Shown here: positions 1 through 8,852 of the stretch, in pieces | How the letters are laid out: every line of letters begins with the position of its first letter | Numbering within the stretch: position 1 is the first letter of the stretch | Assembly (NCBI GenBank): GCA_021800035.1 | Contig: JAJYZJ010000014.1 | Span: 1 to 40,791, forward strand | Direction of reading: 5' to 3' | From: an archaeon | GTDB lineage: Archaea; Thermoproteota; Thermoprotei_A; Marsarchaeales; Marsarchaeaceae | DNA: 40,791 nt | Translations under genes and position numbers: made by a program | The notes under the pieces: model-generated | Database searches by the model: none | Told to the model about the DNA's origin: nothing | Seen by the model: only the letters and a program-made list of their open reading frames with translations

Positions 1-67
1 GAAAAATTATGTAGGATCCTAGATTTTTGCAAACGCTTTAATTCTCCGCGGTGCCTGACGTTCAAGT

Positions 68-160
68 GCCTCGGTAGCTCAGCCCGGTAGAGCAACAGAC
101 GGCTTCGGCCGGTTGAACCTTGTAAGTTGTGGGTCGCGGGTTCGAATCCCGCCCGAGGCT
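68..160 (+). tRNA. tRNA-Thr(TGT) with a non-canonical intron
   Basis: The acceptor stem GCCTCGG/CCGAGGC, D arm GCTC...GAGC and T arm GCGGG-TTCGAAT-CCCGC are clear. The anticodon loop CTTGTAA gives anticodon TGT (Thr), and T is the discriminator base. The anticodon stem is only complete (ACAAC/GTTGT) if about 19 nt, starting near GACGGC and ending near GGTTGA (roughly 97-115), is removed. The intron would then lie inside the 5' strand of the anticodon stem, near position 29/30, not at the canonical 37/38. The spliced length is 74 nt, the same as its neighbours. The exact splice bonds are ambiguous by 1-2 nt. Confidence 0.9.
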
Positions 161-780
161 CTTAATCGGCAGTTTTTTATTTATTTCTGGACGCGATTCC
201 AAACTACCGCTAAACATGCTGGAGCCGCATGCATACCCGGGGCCGTATATTAAAGAGGGCCTTAAGATCGCACTTTCCGGAGCGTTCCATCACCGAGATT
301 AAGAAGCCCCTGTACCCTCAATTGGCGCGTGCAGTCTGGAAAAGTAATTTAGAGTGTAACCTAGCCTGGCACTCCTCCTCGTTGGAGGTATCTCCCCGCC
401 ACAGCGGCATTGAAAATCTCAGTCGACTCAAAACTGCGGGTTGCCATTATCCTTTAGTAGGCGGGGATTTTGCCCATAGATTAACTCTTACCACGGAGCC
501 GGTGGCGCATGCATTCTTAACATTTAGAAATTCGCAATCCGAAACTTTCATATGACGTCTATTACAGCCCCGGTAACCCAAGCTTGGGGCCTTCTAATTG
601 CACAGAAGAAAGTGGCCTGCTGGGACAATGAATTTGGAAACTGAATTTTCATCTGGCTTAGCCGGAACAGAACTGTTTTTTCTGACTCGAGACAACCTGG
701 GTTATATTGTCGGTAACATCCGACCCATCATTAAACAGTCTTTATATCATCCTCACATGTACCCAGTATTCCTGTGGCGG
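161..780. other. 620-bp stretch without a recognisable gene
   Basis: The stretch lies between tRNA-Thr and tRNA-Val. Open frames of 65-108 codons exist on the plus strand, but their translations look like random sequence with no family features. I see no C/D-box or other ncRNA signature. The only functional-looking site is a TATA-like box near its right end, ahead of tRNA-Val. Confidence 0.4.
741..748 (+). promoter_or_regulatory. TATA box for tRNA-Val
   Basis: TTTATATC lies 33-40 bp ahead of the tRNA-Val 5' end, a usual archaeal TATA spacing if transcription starts a few bases before the mature tRNA. Confidence 0.45.
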
Positions 781-855
781 GGGCTCGTCGTCTAGTCTGG
801 TTAGGATGCCACCTTGACATGGTGGAGGTCCCCGGTTCAAATCCGGGCGAGCCCA
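781..855 (+). tRNA. tRNA-Val(GAC)
   Basis: A full cloverleaf with no intron: acceptor GGGCTCG/CGAGCCC, anticodon stem CCACC/GGTGG, loop TTGACAT with anticodon GAC, T arm CCCGG-TTCAAAT-CCGGG, and discriminator A. Confidence 0.95.
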
Positions 856-1033
856 CCTCATGGCTGATTGTAACCTGAATTGTGATAATCACTGGCACCT
901 ATCTCGCTCCTAGTTTGACACGAATTGGGTGCATATTGAGGAATCGTCCGGCAGGGCCCGCTGCCTGTGCCTTGAGACAAACCTTCGCTACCTGCACTCC
1001 TAATTACAGCGCTGGGGTATAACTTGTTTGATG

Positions 1034-1107
1034 CGGGCCCGGAGGGAATTGAACCCTCGACCTTTGGATTAAGAGTCCACTGCTCTACCATACTGAGCTA
1101 CGGGCCC
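1034..1107 (-). tRNA. tRNA-Lys(CTT)
   Basis: Read on the minus strand: acceptor GGGCCCG/CGGGCCC, D stem GCTC/GAGC, anticodon loop CTCTTAA with anticodon CTT, T arm GAGGG-TTCAATT-CCCTC, and discriminator G. The outermost anticodon-stem pair is a G-A mismatch. No intron is present. Confidence 0.93.
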
Positions 1108-1251
1108 GCGAGATACCTGCGTGACCCCGAATTGCCGAATCGTTCATTATTAAGGATTGTGCGCTGGAGAACCCACCGAGATAAAGTCGGAAACCTAACA
1201 GTGGCGGTCAATATTGTGTAAAGCTTCTGTTATATTCGGCAGTCTGCAGAC

Positions 1252-2565
1252 TCATGGTGTAAGCCGCTCAGGAGTTCTCGGTAAGAGAACCGCCTCTCGG
1301 ATGGTCTTCAGACCGAGCAGTTGCATTACAATGCGCTCAATCCCTAGGGCCCCTCCACCATGAGGTGGCACGCCATACTTAAAGAAATTAAGGTAGAACT
1401 CAAAATCCGAAGGGTTGAGCCCTTTCTCCTTAGTTTGCTCGACAAGAGTGTGGTATCGATGCTCTCTTTGGGCAAGCGTACAGAGCTCCAAACCTCGAAA
1501 TATCAGGTCGGCTCTATTAGTCCAATCTGGTTCATCCTCCTTACGCATATGATAGAACTGGGCTACACTCCAGGGAAACTCCGTAAGAAACACGAATTCA
1601 TTACCGTATTTTTCCTTGACTGCTTCCCCTAGAGCCCTTTCGCCAGCCGGATCTAAGTCCGACCCATAAGGTATACTCAATCCACGCTCAGCCAGCATCG
1701 AGTAAGCTTCTCGCATACTCACCCTAGGAAATGGCTTCGCTGGAAGGCTTATCTCCTCACCCATGGCCTGGGTGGAGGTAAGCACGGCGATCTCATCCTG
1801 AGCGTTTTCCAATAAGTATGCTATGCAGCTCACCATCAAGTCTTCAACAGTCCGCATCACATCGTCATAGGTCTTGATGTAACCCATCTCGAGGTCTATA
1901 CTTACATATTCGCATATATGGCGTGGCGTATGATGGGGTTCGGCGCGGAACACTGGGCCCATCTCCCAGACTCTTTCGAAACCAGCTGCTATCATCATCT
2001 GCTTGTAAAACTGAGGACTCTGAGCTAGATACGCAGAACGTTTAAAGTAAAAGATTGGAAACACGTTGGCTCCTCCTTCGGTCGCTTGCCCCACAATCTT
2101 GCTAGTATGGATCTCGAAGAAATTCCTATCCTCAAAGAATTTGCGCACAGCCAAGCCCAGCTTGCTCTGTATTCTGAAGATCGCCGAAACCTCGGGCCTT
2201 CGAAGATCTAGAAATCTCCAGTCCAGCCTTAAATCGAGGCTAGTCTCAGTCTTTCCAGCGACGTCGATTGGCAAAGGTGATTGTGCGCGTGATATAACCT
2301 CATATTTTGTGGGTTTTAGCTCGAAGCCCGATGGGGCACGGGCATCGGATCTGCACACACCCTCAACCCTCACGACTGACTCTCGCGGTGTAGAGTCAAG
2401 CGCACTCATTAATTGTGGGTCTGAAAATTTCTTGCTAAGCACGACTTGAACTCGCCCCTCAAAGTCACGGATTATAGCAAACTTCAAACCACCCAAGTCG
2501 CGGATTTCTTCCAAGTTCCCGCTGATCGATACCGTCCGTCCATCCGAGAAGACTCCCTCTCTCAT
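1252..2565 (-). CDS. aspS: Aspartyl-tRNA synthetase (archaeal type)
   Basis: Charges tRNA-Asp with aspartate in the cytoplasm. The 437-aa protein has the usual archaeal length: an N-terminal OB fold for anticodon binding (about residues 1-110) followed by a class II catalytic core. Class II motif 2 is visible around FRAEPHHTPRHICEY, followed by SIDLEM, and motif 3 is GGGALGIERIVMQLLGL near the C terminus. The bacterial GAD insertion is absent, as expected for the archaeal/eukaryotic form. Whether the enzyme also charges tRNA-Asn, as many archaeal AspRS do, cannot be decided by eye. The ATG start lies about 30 bp downstream of a TATA-like box, consistent with a short or absent leader. It is divergent from trm5. 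Confidence 0.97.
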   Translation of the reverse strand: MREGVFSDGRTVSISGNLEEIRDLGGLKFAIIRDFEGRVQVVLSKKFSDPQLMSALDSTPRESVVRVEGVCRSDARAPSGFELKPTKYEVISRAQSPLPIDVAGKTETSLDLRLDWRFLDLRRPEVSAIFRIQSKLGLAVRKFFEDRNFFEIHTSKIVGQATEGGANVFPIFYFKRSAYLAQSPQFYKQMMIAAGFERVWEMGPVFRAEPHHTPRHICEYVSIDLEMGYIKTYDDVMRTVEDLMVSCIAYLLENAQDEIAVLTSTQAMGEEISLPAKPFPRVSMREAYSMLAERGLSIPYGSDLDPAGERALGEAVKEKYGNEFVFLTEFPWSVAQFYHMRKEDEPDWTNRADLIFRGLELCTLAQREHRYHTLVEQTKEKGLNPSDFEFYLNFFKYGVPPHGGGALGIERIVMQLLGLKTIREAVLLPRTPERLTP

Positions 2566-2591
2566 TCGAGCCGGGGGAAGTGAGTTAGACT

Positions 2592-2600
2592 AATTTTTAA
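2592..2600 (-). promoter_or_regulatory. TATA box for aspS
   Basis: TTAAAAATT on the minus strand, 27-35 bp upstream of the aspS ATG. Confidence 0.4.
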
Positions 2601-2630
2601 GCGTTCATGACGAGCTAAGCTAGATGTTCT

Positions 2631-3611
2631 GTGGTTCTCTGCGCCGTTGTTGAAGTCAGATACGCAGAACGGCTCAGAAAATATCTTAAGTCGGCGAATC
2701 TGCTGCTCAGAGGCTACGCACCGAGCAAGACGTACAGAAAAGGCTTTGTATTATTTCCAGTGGCAAGAAAATTCAGAAGTAAGTTCACGCCATCCATTGA
2801 ATTCACCGGTGCCAAATTGAAAAAGAGTGAGGCCAAGCCCGAGCCCATACTTCCGTTCGATGTGATTGGCGACATCTGCATTATCAAGGCGGGAAAAAGG
2901 GGAATAAGTTATTCGCGTGAGGCCAAAAAGATACGGCTATTGCACACCGGCATAAGGCGTGTATTTGTAAAAGTAGGCCAGACAGAGGGGGTTGAACGCG
3001 TACCACGATTAAGGCTCGTTGATGGAGATGGCACCTCTCTGACCTTACACAGAGAGAACGGCCTTGGGTTTTGGATTGACGTTACAAGGGCGTACTTCAA
3101 TCCAAGACTGAACGTAGAGCGGTTAAGGATAGCACAGATGGTACGGCGCGATGAGACGGTTCTTGATATGTTTGCGGGCGTCGGACCGTTCGGGCTCACC
3201 ATCGCCAAATTCTCGGGAGCGTCCGTTGACTGTGTAGATGTTAATAATTACGCATGTGCCTCTCTTAAGAAGAATGTCGTTTTGAACGGGCTAGAGGAGC
3301 TTGTACGGGTATTCTGCCAAGATATACGTGATTTTCAAAACAAAGAAGCATACGACAGGATAATAATGAATCTGCCATTTGGCTCACTCCAATTTGCACA
3401 GTTGGCTCTTCGTCTGGGAAAGCCAAATTGTAAAATCCACATGTATGTAGGTGGCATCGATAGGAGTGTACTCGCTAAGACACTTTTAGATGCTTTCCGA
3501 AGCAAAAGCGGTCGGGTGAGTCTGGATAAAACAACCCCGGTATTCGAATATGCTACCCGGAAATGGATTTTCAGAGTTGATGTCGGAGTTTCGGAGCACA
3601 AATCAGCATAG
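2631..3611 (+). CDS. trm5: tRNA (guanine-37-N1)-methyltransferase Trm5
   Basis: Trm5 methylates N1 of G37, 3' of the anticodon, with S-adenosylmethionine, preventing frameshifting; archaeal paralogues also serve wyosine synthesis. The 326-aa protein shows the family order: an N-terminal domain with PFDVIGDICIIK (about residues 80-91), the RAYFNPRL and ERLRI segment, then SAM-binding motif VLDMFAGVGPFG (about 178-189), motif VDCVDVNNYAC, and the catalytic-region motif IIMNLPFGS. A GTG start is used. The 3' end overlaps the convergent DUF371 gene by 41 bp. A Taw2-like role is an alternative, but MNLP fits Trm5 well. Confidence 0.9.
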   Translation: MVLCAVVEVRYAERLRKYLKSANLLLRGYAPSKTYRKGFVLFPVARKFRSKFTPSIEFTGAKLKKSEAKPEPILPFDVIGDICIIKAGKRGISYSREAKKIRLLHTGIRRVFVKVGQTEGVERVPRLRLVDGDGTSLTLHRENGLGFWIDVTRAYFNPRLNVERLRIAQMVRRDETVLDMFAGVGPFGLTIAKFSGASVDCVDVNNYACASLKKNVVLNGLEELVRVFCQDIRDFQNKEAYDRIIMNLPFGSLQFAQLALRLGKPNCKIHMYVGGIDRSVLAKTLLDAFRSKSGRVSLDKTTPVFEYATRKWIFRVDVGVSEHKSA

Positions 3612-4014
3612 CGACATCAAGTCGGGCTCCAGCGCGAAGGTTGGCTACCATATCCCGGTTAAGATCTGCTGCTGCCTTGTTGGCCAGTATTGCTACAGTT
3701 CTGGACGAGGCGAAGCCGCTCTTACGGATAACCATGCTAGTCTTGTCCGAGAGCCCTAGGCTTGAGCTGCCCTTCGCCTCAATCACGTCCTTGTATTCGT
3801 CACACGAGAGTTCGAAAGTTATATTCGAGTCCGATCTCTGAATGAGCCTCTTAGCCTCACGAGGAAGTTCACCCGCTGAAAGCGTGGAATTGATGGCCAC
3901 AATGCAATCTCCTCTTGTGCCAAGCCACAACTCTCTCGTGAACTCAAGAGTTGTTGGATGCAACGCAAGAACGTTTTTGTGCCCGTAAGCATGAAAATTT
4001 ACGCATAGACACAT
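3571..4014 (-). CDS. DUF371 family protein
   Basis: A 147-aa protein matching the archaeal DUF371 family by the signature AYGHKNVLALHPTTLEFT near the N terminus and GTRGDCIVAINS after it. No function is established for the family. The N-terminal M is placed by alignment to the family start just before the GH.NV motif. Its ATG is separated by one base from the ATG of the divergent pcm gene, so its promoter must lie inside pcm. It overlaps the end of trm5 convergently. Confidence 0.85.
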   Translation of the reverse strand: MCLCVNFHAYGHKNVLALHPTTLEFTRELWLGTRGDCIVAINSTLSAGELPREAKRLIQRSDSNITFELSCDEYKDVIEAKGSSSLGLSDKTSMVIRKSGFASSRTVAILANKAAADLNRDMVANLRAGARLDVAMLICAPKLRHQL

Positions 4015-4015
4015 T

Positions 4016-4708
4016 ATGGTTAGTTCGGCTGAGAGCAGGGATTTAAGGTCGAAACTTGTGAACGACTTGATTCGGGAATCAATACTGAAGAGAGATTATA
4101 CGAAACATGCCCTCCTCAATGTAGAGAGAGAGCGCTACGCTGAACCCGCTACGAGCCTCGAAGAGTGCTACTCAGACGTTCCTCTGCGTATCGGAAGCAA
4201 CCAGACCATATCAGCCCCACACATGGTTGCTATATTTCTGGACGAACTCGAACTTCGGCAAGGTGTCAAGGTGCTTGAGATAGGGACTGGCTCTGGCTAC
4301 CATGCAGCGGTCACGATGACCGCGCTAGACTATCTCGGGGGAGGTGAACTATGCAGCGTCGAAATAGACTCTGAGCTATTCAACAACGCGCGAAAAAGGC
4401 TCGAAATGATACAAACTGAAAAGGTTGCTCTTCACCTGTATCTTCGAGATGGATATAATGGCCTTCCGGAACAGGCTCCGTTCGACAGAATATATGTGAC
4501 CGCCTCAATCACGGAGAAGCCACACAAGCTATACGAACAACTTGCAAATACGGGCGTAATGCTTTACCCATTCGGGCTTCCTGGAGTGCAAGAGCTCATA
4601 AAAGCAACTAAAGAGGATGGACGAATATCTGAATCGAGGCTCATGCTTTGCTCCTTCGTTTCACTAAGGCGGAAAATCTACTGGCCCGACGATTCTCAAA
4701 CCGTTTAG
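4016..4708 (+). CDS. pcm: Protein-L-isoaspartate O-methyltransferase
   Basis: Repairs damaged proteins by methylating isoaspartyl residues with SAM. The 230-aa protein has the family layout: an N-terminal helical segment ending YAEPA, the substrate-site region IGSNQTISAPHMVA (about residues 58-71), SAM motif I VLEIGTGSGYHAAV (about 85-98), the acidic strand CSVEIDSELF, and the motif II region FDRIYVTAS. The C terminus overlaps the end of the convergent fen gene by 4 bp. The start lies 1 bp from the DUF371 start on the other strand. Confidence 0.95.
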   Translation: MVSSAESRDLRSKLVNDLIRESILKRDYTKHALLNVERERYAEPATSLEECYSDVPLRIGSNQTISAPHMVAIFLDELELRQGVKVLEIGTGSGYHAAVTMTALDYLGGGELCSVEIDSELFNNARKRLEMIQTEKVALHLYLRDGYNGLPEQAPFDRIYVTASITEKPHKLYEQLANTGVMLYPFGLPGVQELIKATKEDGRISESRLMLCSFVSLRRKIYWPDDSQTV

Positions 4709-5730
4709 AACCACTTTTCGAGAGATGGCTGATTGTTCGCAGACTTGAATACTTTTTCGAGCCGATTCAGTGATGCACTAACTCGTTCCAAGGAAAATCC
4801 GTTCTCTTCGCATAACATTTGTATCACAGCCTCTCTGTCGAGCTTCCCATGGGTAACGTCGTAATCTCCTGATACTCTTGGATTTAGAAACTCGGCTAAA
4901 ATCGCTTCTAAATCGTAGTCGGCCCGTAGGCCCTTGGCAGCGAGCGCCGCATTCAGACCTCCCCTCTGCTTGATCAATTTGTAGGCGGTCTTGGGTCCTA
5001 TTCCCTTGAAACCGGCGTTATAGTCTGTCCCTAAGAGAACTCCAATCTCAATTAGTTGAAGCCGCGTAAGTCCCAGTTCACTTAGAACGTCTGAAAGCAA
5101 AATCAACTCTGGCTTGACCTCGACAAAGCCTTTCCCATAGGGCAATCTCCTTCGGCCCGCAAGCGTCAGGTTTCGAATTAGCCGTGGGGCGCCGAAGAGC
5201 AGGCTGTCATAATCTTGGCTCGCACAGAACTCAGCTTTCCCATCGATAACAATCTTCGCGGCCTGCGCCTCGCCCTCATAGGGAGCGTCGACGGTTGCGA
5301 CGCCCAAAAGTCTGAGCAATTTCTTCGCTTGCTCTGCCATAACCCGACTTAGTGACGTCGATTGAATTGCTTTGGTGTATGCCCGTCTAAGATCGCCGGT
5401 GGCAAGCGCAATTTTGGCTTCTTTGTCGGCTAACTCTCGCCGCTCTTTTCGGGCCTTTAGCTCTTTCTCTTTTAGGGGAATTATTCTGCCGTCAAAAACA
5501 TAGATTGGCGTTATGCCATGCTCCAATAGCCTCGTAGTCCTATTGAACAACCCCTGTAAGTGGCTCGTCACTTCACCTCTTTCATTCACTAGCGGAGAGC
5601 CGTCCGGCTGTCTAATAACAGAAAGAAACTGGTACAAGGCGTTATAACCGTCAATGGCAACGCTCGTCTTCGGAAGGTCTTCGAACTCCACGACCTTCTT
5701 AGGCACGAGCCCACCTAGGTCGACGCCCAT
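4705..5730 (-). CDS. fen: Flap endonuclease 1 (FEN1)
   Basis: Structure-specific nuclease that removes 5' flaps in Okazaki-fragment maturation and base excision repair. The 341-aa protein has the usual archaeal length. Metal-binding acidic residues are visible in all expected places: AIDGYNALYQF, YVFDGR, APYEGEAQAAKI, CASQDYDSLLFG and LLGTDYN, followed by the helix-hairpin-helix GIGPKTAYKLI. The C terminus QPSLEKWF is a PIP box for PCNA binding. It is followed 7 bp from its start by the upstream small helix-turn-helix-like gene on the same strand, suggesting co-transcription with that gene and cdc48. Confidence 0.97.
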   Translation of the reverse strand: MGVDLGGLVPKKVVEFEDLPKTSVAIDGYNALYQFLSVIRQPDGSPLVNERGEVTSHLQGLFNRTTRLLEHGITPIYVFDGRIIPLKEKELKARKERRELADKEAKIALATGDLRRAYTKAIQSTSLSRVMAEQAKKLLRLLGVATVDAPYEGEAQAAKIVIDGKAEFCASQDYDSLLFGAPRLIRNLTLAGRRRLPYGKGFVEVKPELILLSDVLSELGLTRLQLIEIGVLLGTDYNAGFKGIGPKTAYKLIKQRGGLNAALAAKGLRADYDLEAILAEFLNPRVSGDYDVTHGKLDREAVIQMLCEENGFSLERVSASLNRLEKVFKSANNQPSLEKWF

Positions 5731-5737
5731 TTCGAAA

Positions 5738-5971
5738 TCAGTCTTTCTCGGCGAGCGCGACCACTAGTTCATTCTCCTTTCTTTCGTATGTATTTGCTAT
5801 TCCTGCCATTTCAAGACGCATTATAGCGAGCTTGACGCGCGGTTTCGATACGCCATCAAGCTTTTTGGAAAGTATCTCATAAATCTCACTTTCCGTAGCA
5901 GATGACTTCTCACAAAGCAATTCATAGACAAAGCGCTCGGGGCTCTCAGTCTTCAACAACTGGTTAACCAT
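5738..5971 (-). CDS. Small winged-helix-like protein
   Basis: A 77-aa soluble protein. Its predicted pattern is helix-helix-helix-strand: RFVYELLCEK, SEIYEILSKK, RVKLAIMRLEMAG, ending in NELVVALAEKD, which resembles a compact winged-helix DNA-binding domain. It lies between cdc48 (12 bp) and fen (7 bp) on the same strand, so the three probably form one transcript. No specific family is recognised. Confidence 0.7.
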   Translation of the reverse strand: MVNQLLKTESPERFVYELLCEKSSATESEIYEILSKKLDGVSKPRVKLAIMRLEMAGIANTYERKENELVVALAEKD

Positions 5972-5983
5972 AAGAAGCCAGCC

Positions 5984-8203
5984 TCAGGCAAAGTTCATGA
6001 GCGGCTGTTCCTTGCCTCTTATTTGCCTTGCTCTCTCGCCCCACATTCGGTAGTATTTTATCATCTCATCGGTAATCGAGGGACGCACTATTTTCATTGC
6101 TTGCTCGAAGTTCTCCCAGGATACGCTCTCGGACCCCCTGTTCTCCCGAAGCGAGCTTAAAGCTGCTTCTCTGCACAACATCTCAATATCTGCCCCGCTA
6201 TAGCCCTCTGTCATGTCGGTGAGATTCTCGAAATTGACGTCACTTGCCAGCGGCATCTTCCTTGTGTATATCTTGAAAATCTCGAGTCTTGACTGCGGGT
6301 CAGGAGGCCCGACATAAACCAGTCGATCCAACCTTCCTGGTCTAAGCAGAGCCGGATCCAAAATGTCTGGCCTGTTGGTAGCGCCTATCACTATTACGTT
6401 CTCTAGCTTTTCTATTCCGTCAAGCTCTGTAAGAAGCTGGGTCACCACCCGTTCCGTTGCCCCGGAATCCTCGTATCCAGAGCCCCTTGCGGGCGCAATA
6501 GAATCAAGCTCGTCAAGAAAGATGATACATGGGGCGGACTGTCTGGCGCGCCGGAATGCTTCACGAATTGCTTTCTCAGATTCCCCTAGCCACTTGCTGA
6601 AGACTTCAGGACCCTTTATCGTTATAAAATTGGCCTCGCTTTCAGTCGCAACAGCTTTTGCAATAAGAGTTTTCCCACTTCCAGGAGGACCGTATAGGAG
6701 AAGCCCCTTTGTCGGCTTTATTCCGAATTTGTCGAAGACATCTGGCGTCTTGAGCGGCCACTCGACGGACTCTTTCATTAGCTCCCGCACATCTTCGAGA
6801 CCTCCTATCTCTTCCCAGTGAACTTCTGGGGTCTCAATATAGACTTCCCGCAGGGCTGTTGGAACGACTTCTTTATATGCTGACGAAAAGTCTTCCATTT
6901 TGACTGTCATCTTTTCTAAAATTTCAGGAGGTATACTCTCCTGCTCTATGTTTATTTCAGGTAGGTACCGTCTCAGGGATTTCATTGCTGCCTCACGAGA
7001 CAGGGCAGCCAAGTCAGCGCCAGTATATCCGTGAGTCATGTCGGACAATCGACGCAAATCTACGTCCTTTTCCAAGGGCATGTTCCTCGTATGGATCTGA
7101 AGTATCTCGTTTCTTCCCTGTTTGTCTGGGAGAACGATTTCTATCTCCCTATCGAACCTTCCTGGTCTTCGGAGGGCAGGATCTAGTGCATTAGCTCTGT
7201 TCGTCGCACCAATCACTATCACGTCTCCCCTTGCTTCCAGACCATCCATCAAAGTCAGAAGTTGTGCCACAACCCTATGTTCAACCTCTCCAGTAACCTC
7301 CTCACGTTTGGGAGCGATCGCATCAAGTTCGTCGATGAAAATTATGGCCGGTGCATGCTTCTTAGCATCCTCAAACACTTCACGAAGCTTTTGTTCGCTT
7401 TCCCCGTAAAATTTACTCATAATTTCCGGGCCATTAATTGCGACAAAATACGCATCGGTTTCGTTTGCCACTGCTTTTGCTAGCAACGTCTTGCCACTGC
7501 CGGGAGGGCCGTACAGGAGAACGCCTTTGGGGGGTTCGATCCCGAGCCGCTTAAAGAGCTCTGGGTGTCTAAGGGGTAGTTCTATCATTTCCCGAACCTT
7601 CGGAATAACATCCTTCATTCCTCCAATGTCTTCGTATGTAACTCTGGGAACGCCCGATGTCTCTGCGGGTTTATCCAGTATCGTAATCTGAGTGTTCTCA
7701 GTAACCATCACAGCGTCTGAAGGTCGCACTGCGACGACCGTAAAGGAAATCGCTTGACCAAGAACTGGTATCAGAACGGTATCTCCTTCAACAAGCGGAT
7801 AATCGACAAGCTTCTTTTTGACGTAAGAAATGAAGGGGGGGTCCACAGTTATAGAGTAAGACGATGGGGCGAGTTTCACGGACGCAGATGGTTTCGGGCT
7901 TATCTTTCGAATCACCGCCTTGTCGCCTATACTTACACCACAGTTCTTCCTGATCAATCCGTCCATGCGGATTGTATCAGTACCTTTGTCTTCAACATAA
8001 GCGGGCCACACTATAGCAACAGTCTTTCTCTTGCCGAAAATCTCAACTACGTCTCCTATACCTACGTTTATTTTCGACATGATGTCGGAGTCTATTCTGA
8101 CTTTGTTCCTACCCACGTCTCGCTGCTTCGCTTCCGCTACGCGTAGAACTACTGAGCCCTCGTCTGGCGGCGGCGGGACCACGCCTCTATCGGAGGCGGA
8201 CAT
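5984..8203 (-). CDS. cdc48: Cdc48/VAT AAA+ ATPase
   Basis: Hexameric AAA+ unfoldase that extracts and unfolds proteins for degradation by the archaeal proteasome. The 739-aa protein has the N domain (double-psi barrel plus four-stranded barrel, about residues 1-185), followed by two AAA modules. D1 has Walker [18 protein letters not shown] and Walker [16 protein letters not shown]2 has Walker [18 protein letters not shown] and Walker [15 protein letters not shown]. Each module also has its arginine-finger region ([10 protein letters not shown] and [10 protein letters not shown]). The C terminus is short and lacks an obvious HbYX motif. The start follows a TATA box at 8238-8245. Confidence 0.97.
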   Translation of the reverse strand: MSASDRGVVPPPPDEGSVVLRVAEAKQRDVGRNKVRIDSDIMSKINVGIGDVVEIFGKRKTVAIVWPAYVEDKGTDTIRMDGLIRKNCGVSIGDKAVIRKISPKPSASVKLAPSSYSITVDPPFISYVKKKLVDYPLVEGDTVLIPVLGQAISFTVVAVRPSDAVMVTENTQITILDKPAETSGVPRVTYEDIGGMKDVIPKVREMIELPLRHPELFKRLGIEPPKGVLLYGPPGSGKTLLAKAVANETDAYFVAINGPEIMSKFYGESEQKLREVFEDAKKHAPAIIFIDELDAIAPKREEVTGEVEHRVVAQLLTLMDGLEARGDVIVIGATNRANALDPALRRPGRFDREIEIVLPDKQGRNEILQIHTRNMPLEKDVDLRRLSDMTHGYTGADLAALSREAAMKSLRRYLPEINIEQESIPPEILEKMTVKMEDFSSAYKEVVPTALREVYIETPEVHWEEIGGLEDVRELMKESVEWPLKTPDVFDKFGIKPTKGLLLYGPPGSGKTLIAKAVATESEANFITIKGPEVFSKWLGESEKAIREAFRRARQSAPCIIFLDELDSIAPARGSGYEDSGATERVVTQLLTELDGIEKLENVIVIGATNRPDILDPALLRPGRLDRLVYVGPPDPQSRLEIFKIYTRKMPLASDVNFENLTDMTEGYSGADIEMLCREAALSSLRENRGSESVSWENFEQAMKIVRPSITDEMIKYYRMWGERARQIRGKEQPLMNFA

Positions 8204-8237
8204 TGTAAAGCACCCTAATGCTAAGATTGGAGTGTCC

Positions 8238-8245
8238 TAATAAAA
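8238..8245 (-). promoter_or_regulatory. TATA box for the cdc48 operon
   Basis: TTTTATTA on the minus strand, 35-42 bp upstream of the cdc48 ATG, predicts a leader of roughly 10 nt. Confidence 0.45.
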
Positions 8246-8271
8246 GGCGTTACGCACCATCAACTGAGGAA

Positions 8272-8547
8272 TCATATGCGATACACGTGCGTAACTTCAA
8301 TATTGCTAACCAAATTAAGGCTAGAGATTGCAGATTCCACGGTATCAGTGCCACCCTCTATGTCCTCGGGGACAACCATGTGGAGTTTCAGCGCAACCAA
8401 CCCAAAAGCGATCGGTTCTTCGTCTATTTTCTTTACCTCAGCTACACCAGTGAGTTTCTTTTTGATTTCTTCTGCAAGCAGAGATCTATCCGTGTTTACA
8501 TCGCGAGGGTATACCATCACCACTACAGCTACTTTTCCACTACCCAA
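8272..8547 (-). CDS. ef1b: Translation elongation factor aEF1-beta
   Basis: Nucleotide-exchange factor for aEF1A. The 91-aa protein has the standard archaeal length, with the N-terminal strand VAVVVMVYPRDVNTD, a central EEPIAFGLVALKLHMVVPED and the C-terminal SNIEVTHVYRI typical of the family. The start is TTG (no ATG or GTG is in frame close by). The gene begins only 28 bp after the 3' end of the CAU tRNA on the same strand, so it may be read from the tRNA promoter; an AATATAT stretch sits directly before the start, too close to serve as its own TATA box. Confidence 0.93.
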   Translation of the reverse strand: MGSGKVAVVVMVYPRDVNTDRSLLAEEIKKKLTGVAEVKKIDEEPIAFGLVALKLHMVVPEDIEGGTDTVESAISSLNLVSNIEVTHVYRI

Positions 8548-8575
8548 TATATTTCGAAACCTGCTTTGGAGAATG

Positions 8576-8682
8576 TGGGCCCGAAGGGATTTTCAGACCT
8601 TGCGGTCATTTGAACCCTTGACCGTCAGGTGTCTCGGCCCTGCCTATGAGCCTGCCGCTCTACCAGGCTGAGCTACGGGCCC
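8576..8682 (-). tRNA. CAU tRNA (Met or Ile2) with two introns
   Basis: The acceptor is GGGCCCG/CGGGCCC with discriminator A, and the D arm is GCTC-AGCCTGGTA-GAGC. The anticodon loop begins CTCATA (anticodon CAT). The stem GCAGG finds its partner CCTG only after skipping about 14 nt, consistent with an intron at the canonical 37/38 site. The T stem AAGGG/CCCTT is separated by 26 nt where a 7-nt loop belongs, so a second insertion of about 19 nt sits inside the T loop (around position 58-60). Removing both gives 74 nt. The GGGCCCG acceptor is common in archaeal tRNA-Ile2, so elongator Met and Ile2 cannot be separated here. Confidence 0.85.
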
Positions 8683-8696
8683 ACGCTGTCCAATGG

Positions 8697-8706
8697 CTTT
8701 TATACC
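8697..8706 (-). promoter_or_regulatory. TATA box for the CAU tRNA
   Basis: GGTATAAAAG on the minus strand, 15-24 bp ahead of the mature tRNA 5' end. Confidence 0.45.
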
Positions 8707-8777
8707 AGTTTAAGATAAGAGTTTTGCCATATGAGGCACGAGCAGCCGGTCGTTGATTTGCTGGACCTGCCTCTGAG

Positions 8778-8852
8778 GCCGCAGTAGCGTAGCATGGTTA
8801 ACGCACCGGCCTGTGGAGCCGGGAATCGCGGGTTCGAATCCCGCCTGCGGCC
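8778..8852 (+). tRNA. tRNA-His(GTG)
   Basis: The acceptor is GCCGCAG/CTGCGGC, the anticodon stem CCGGC/GCCGG, and the loop CTGTGGA gives anticodon GTG. The T arm is GCGGG-TTCGAAT-CCCGC. The base before the 5' end is G (8777) and the discriminator is C, matching the G(-1):C73 identity pair of tRNA-His. No intron. Confidence 0.95.

Noticed and set aside
229-795. Two open frames between tRNA-Thr and tRNA-Val
   Set aside because: Translations have no family features, no promoter at a suitable distance, and the composition looks random.
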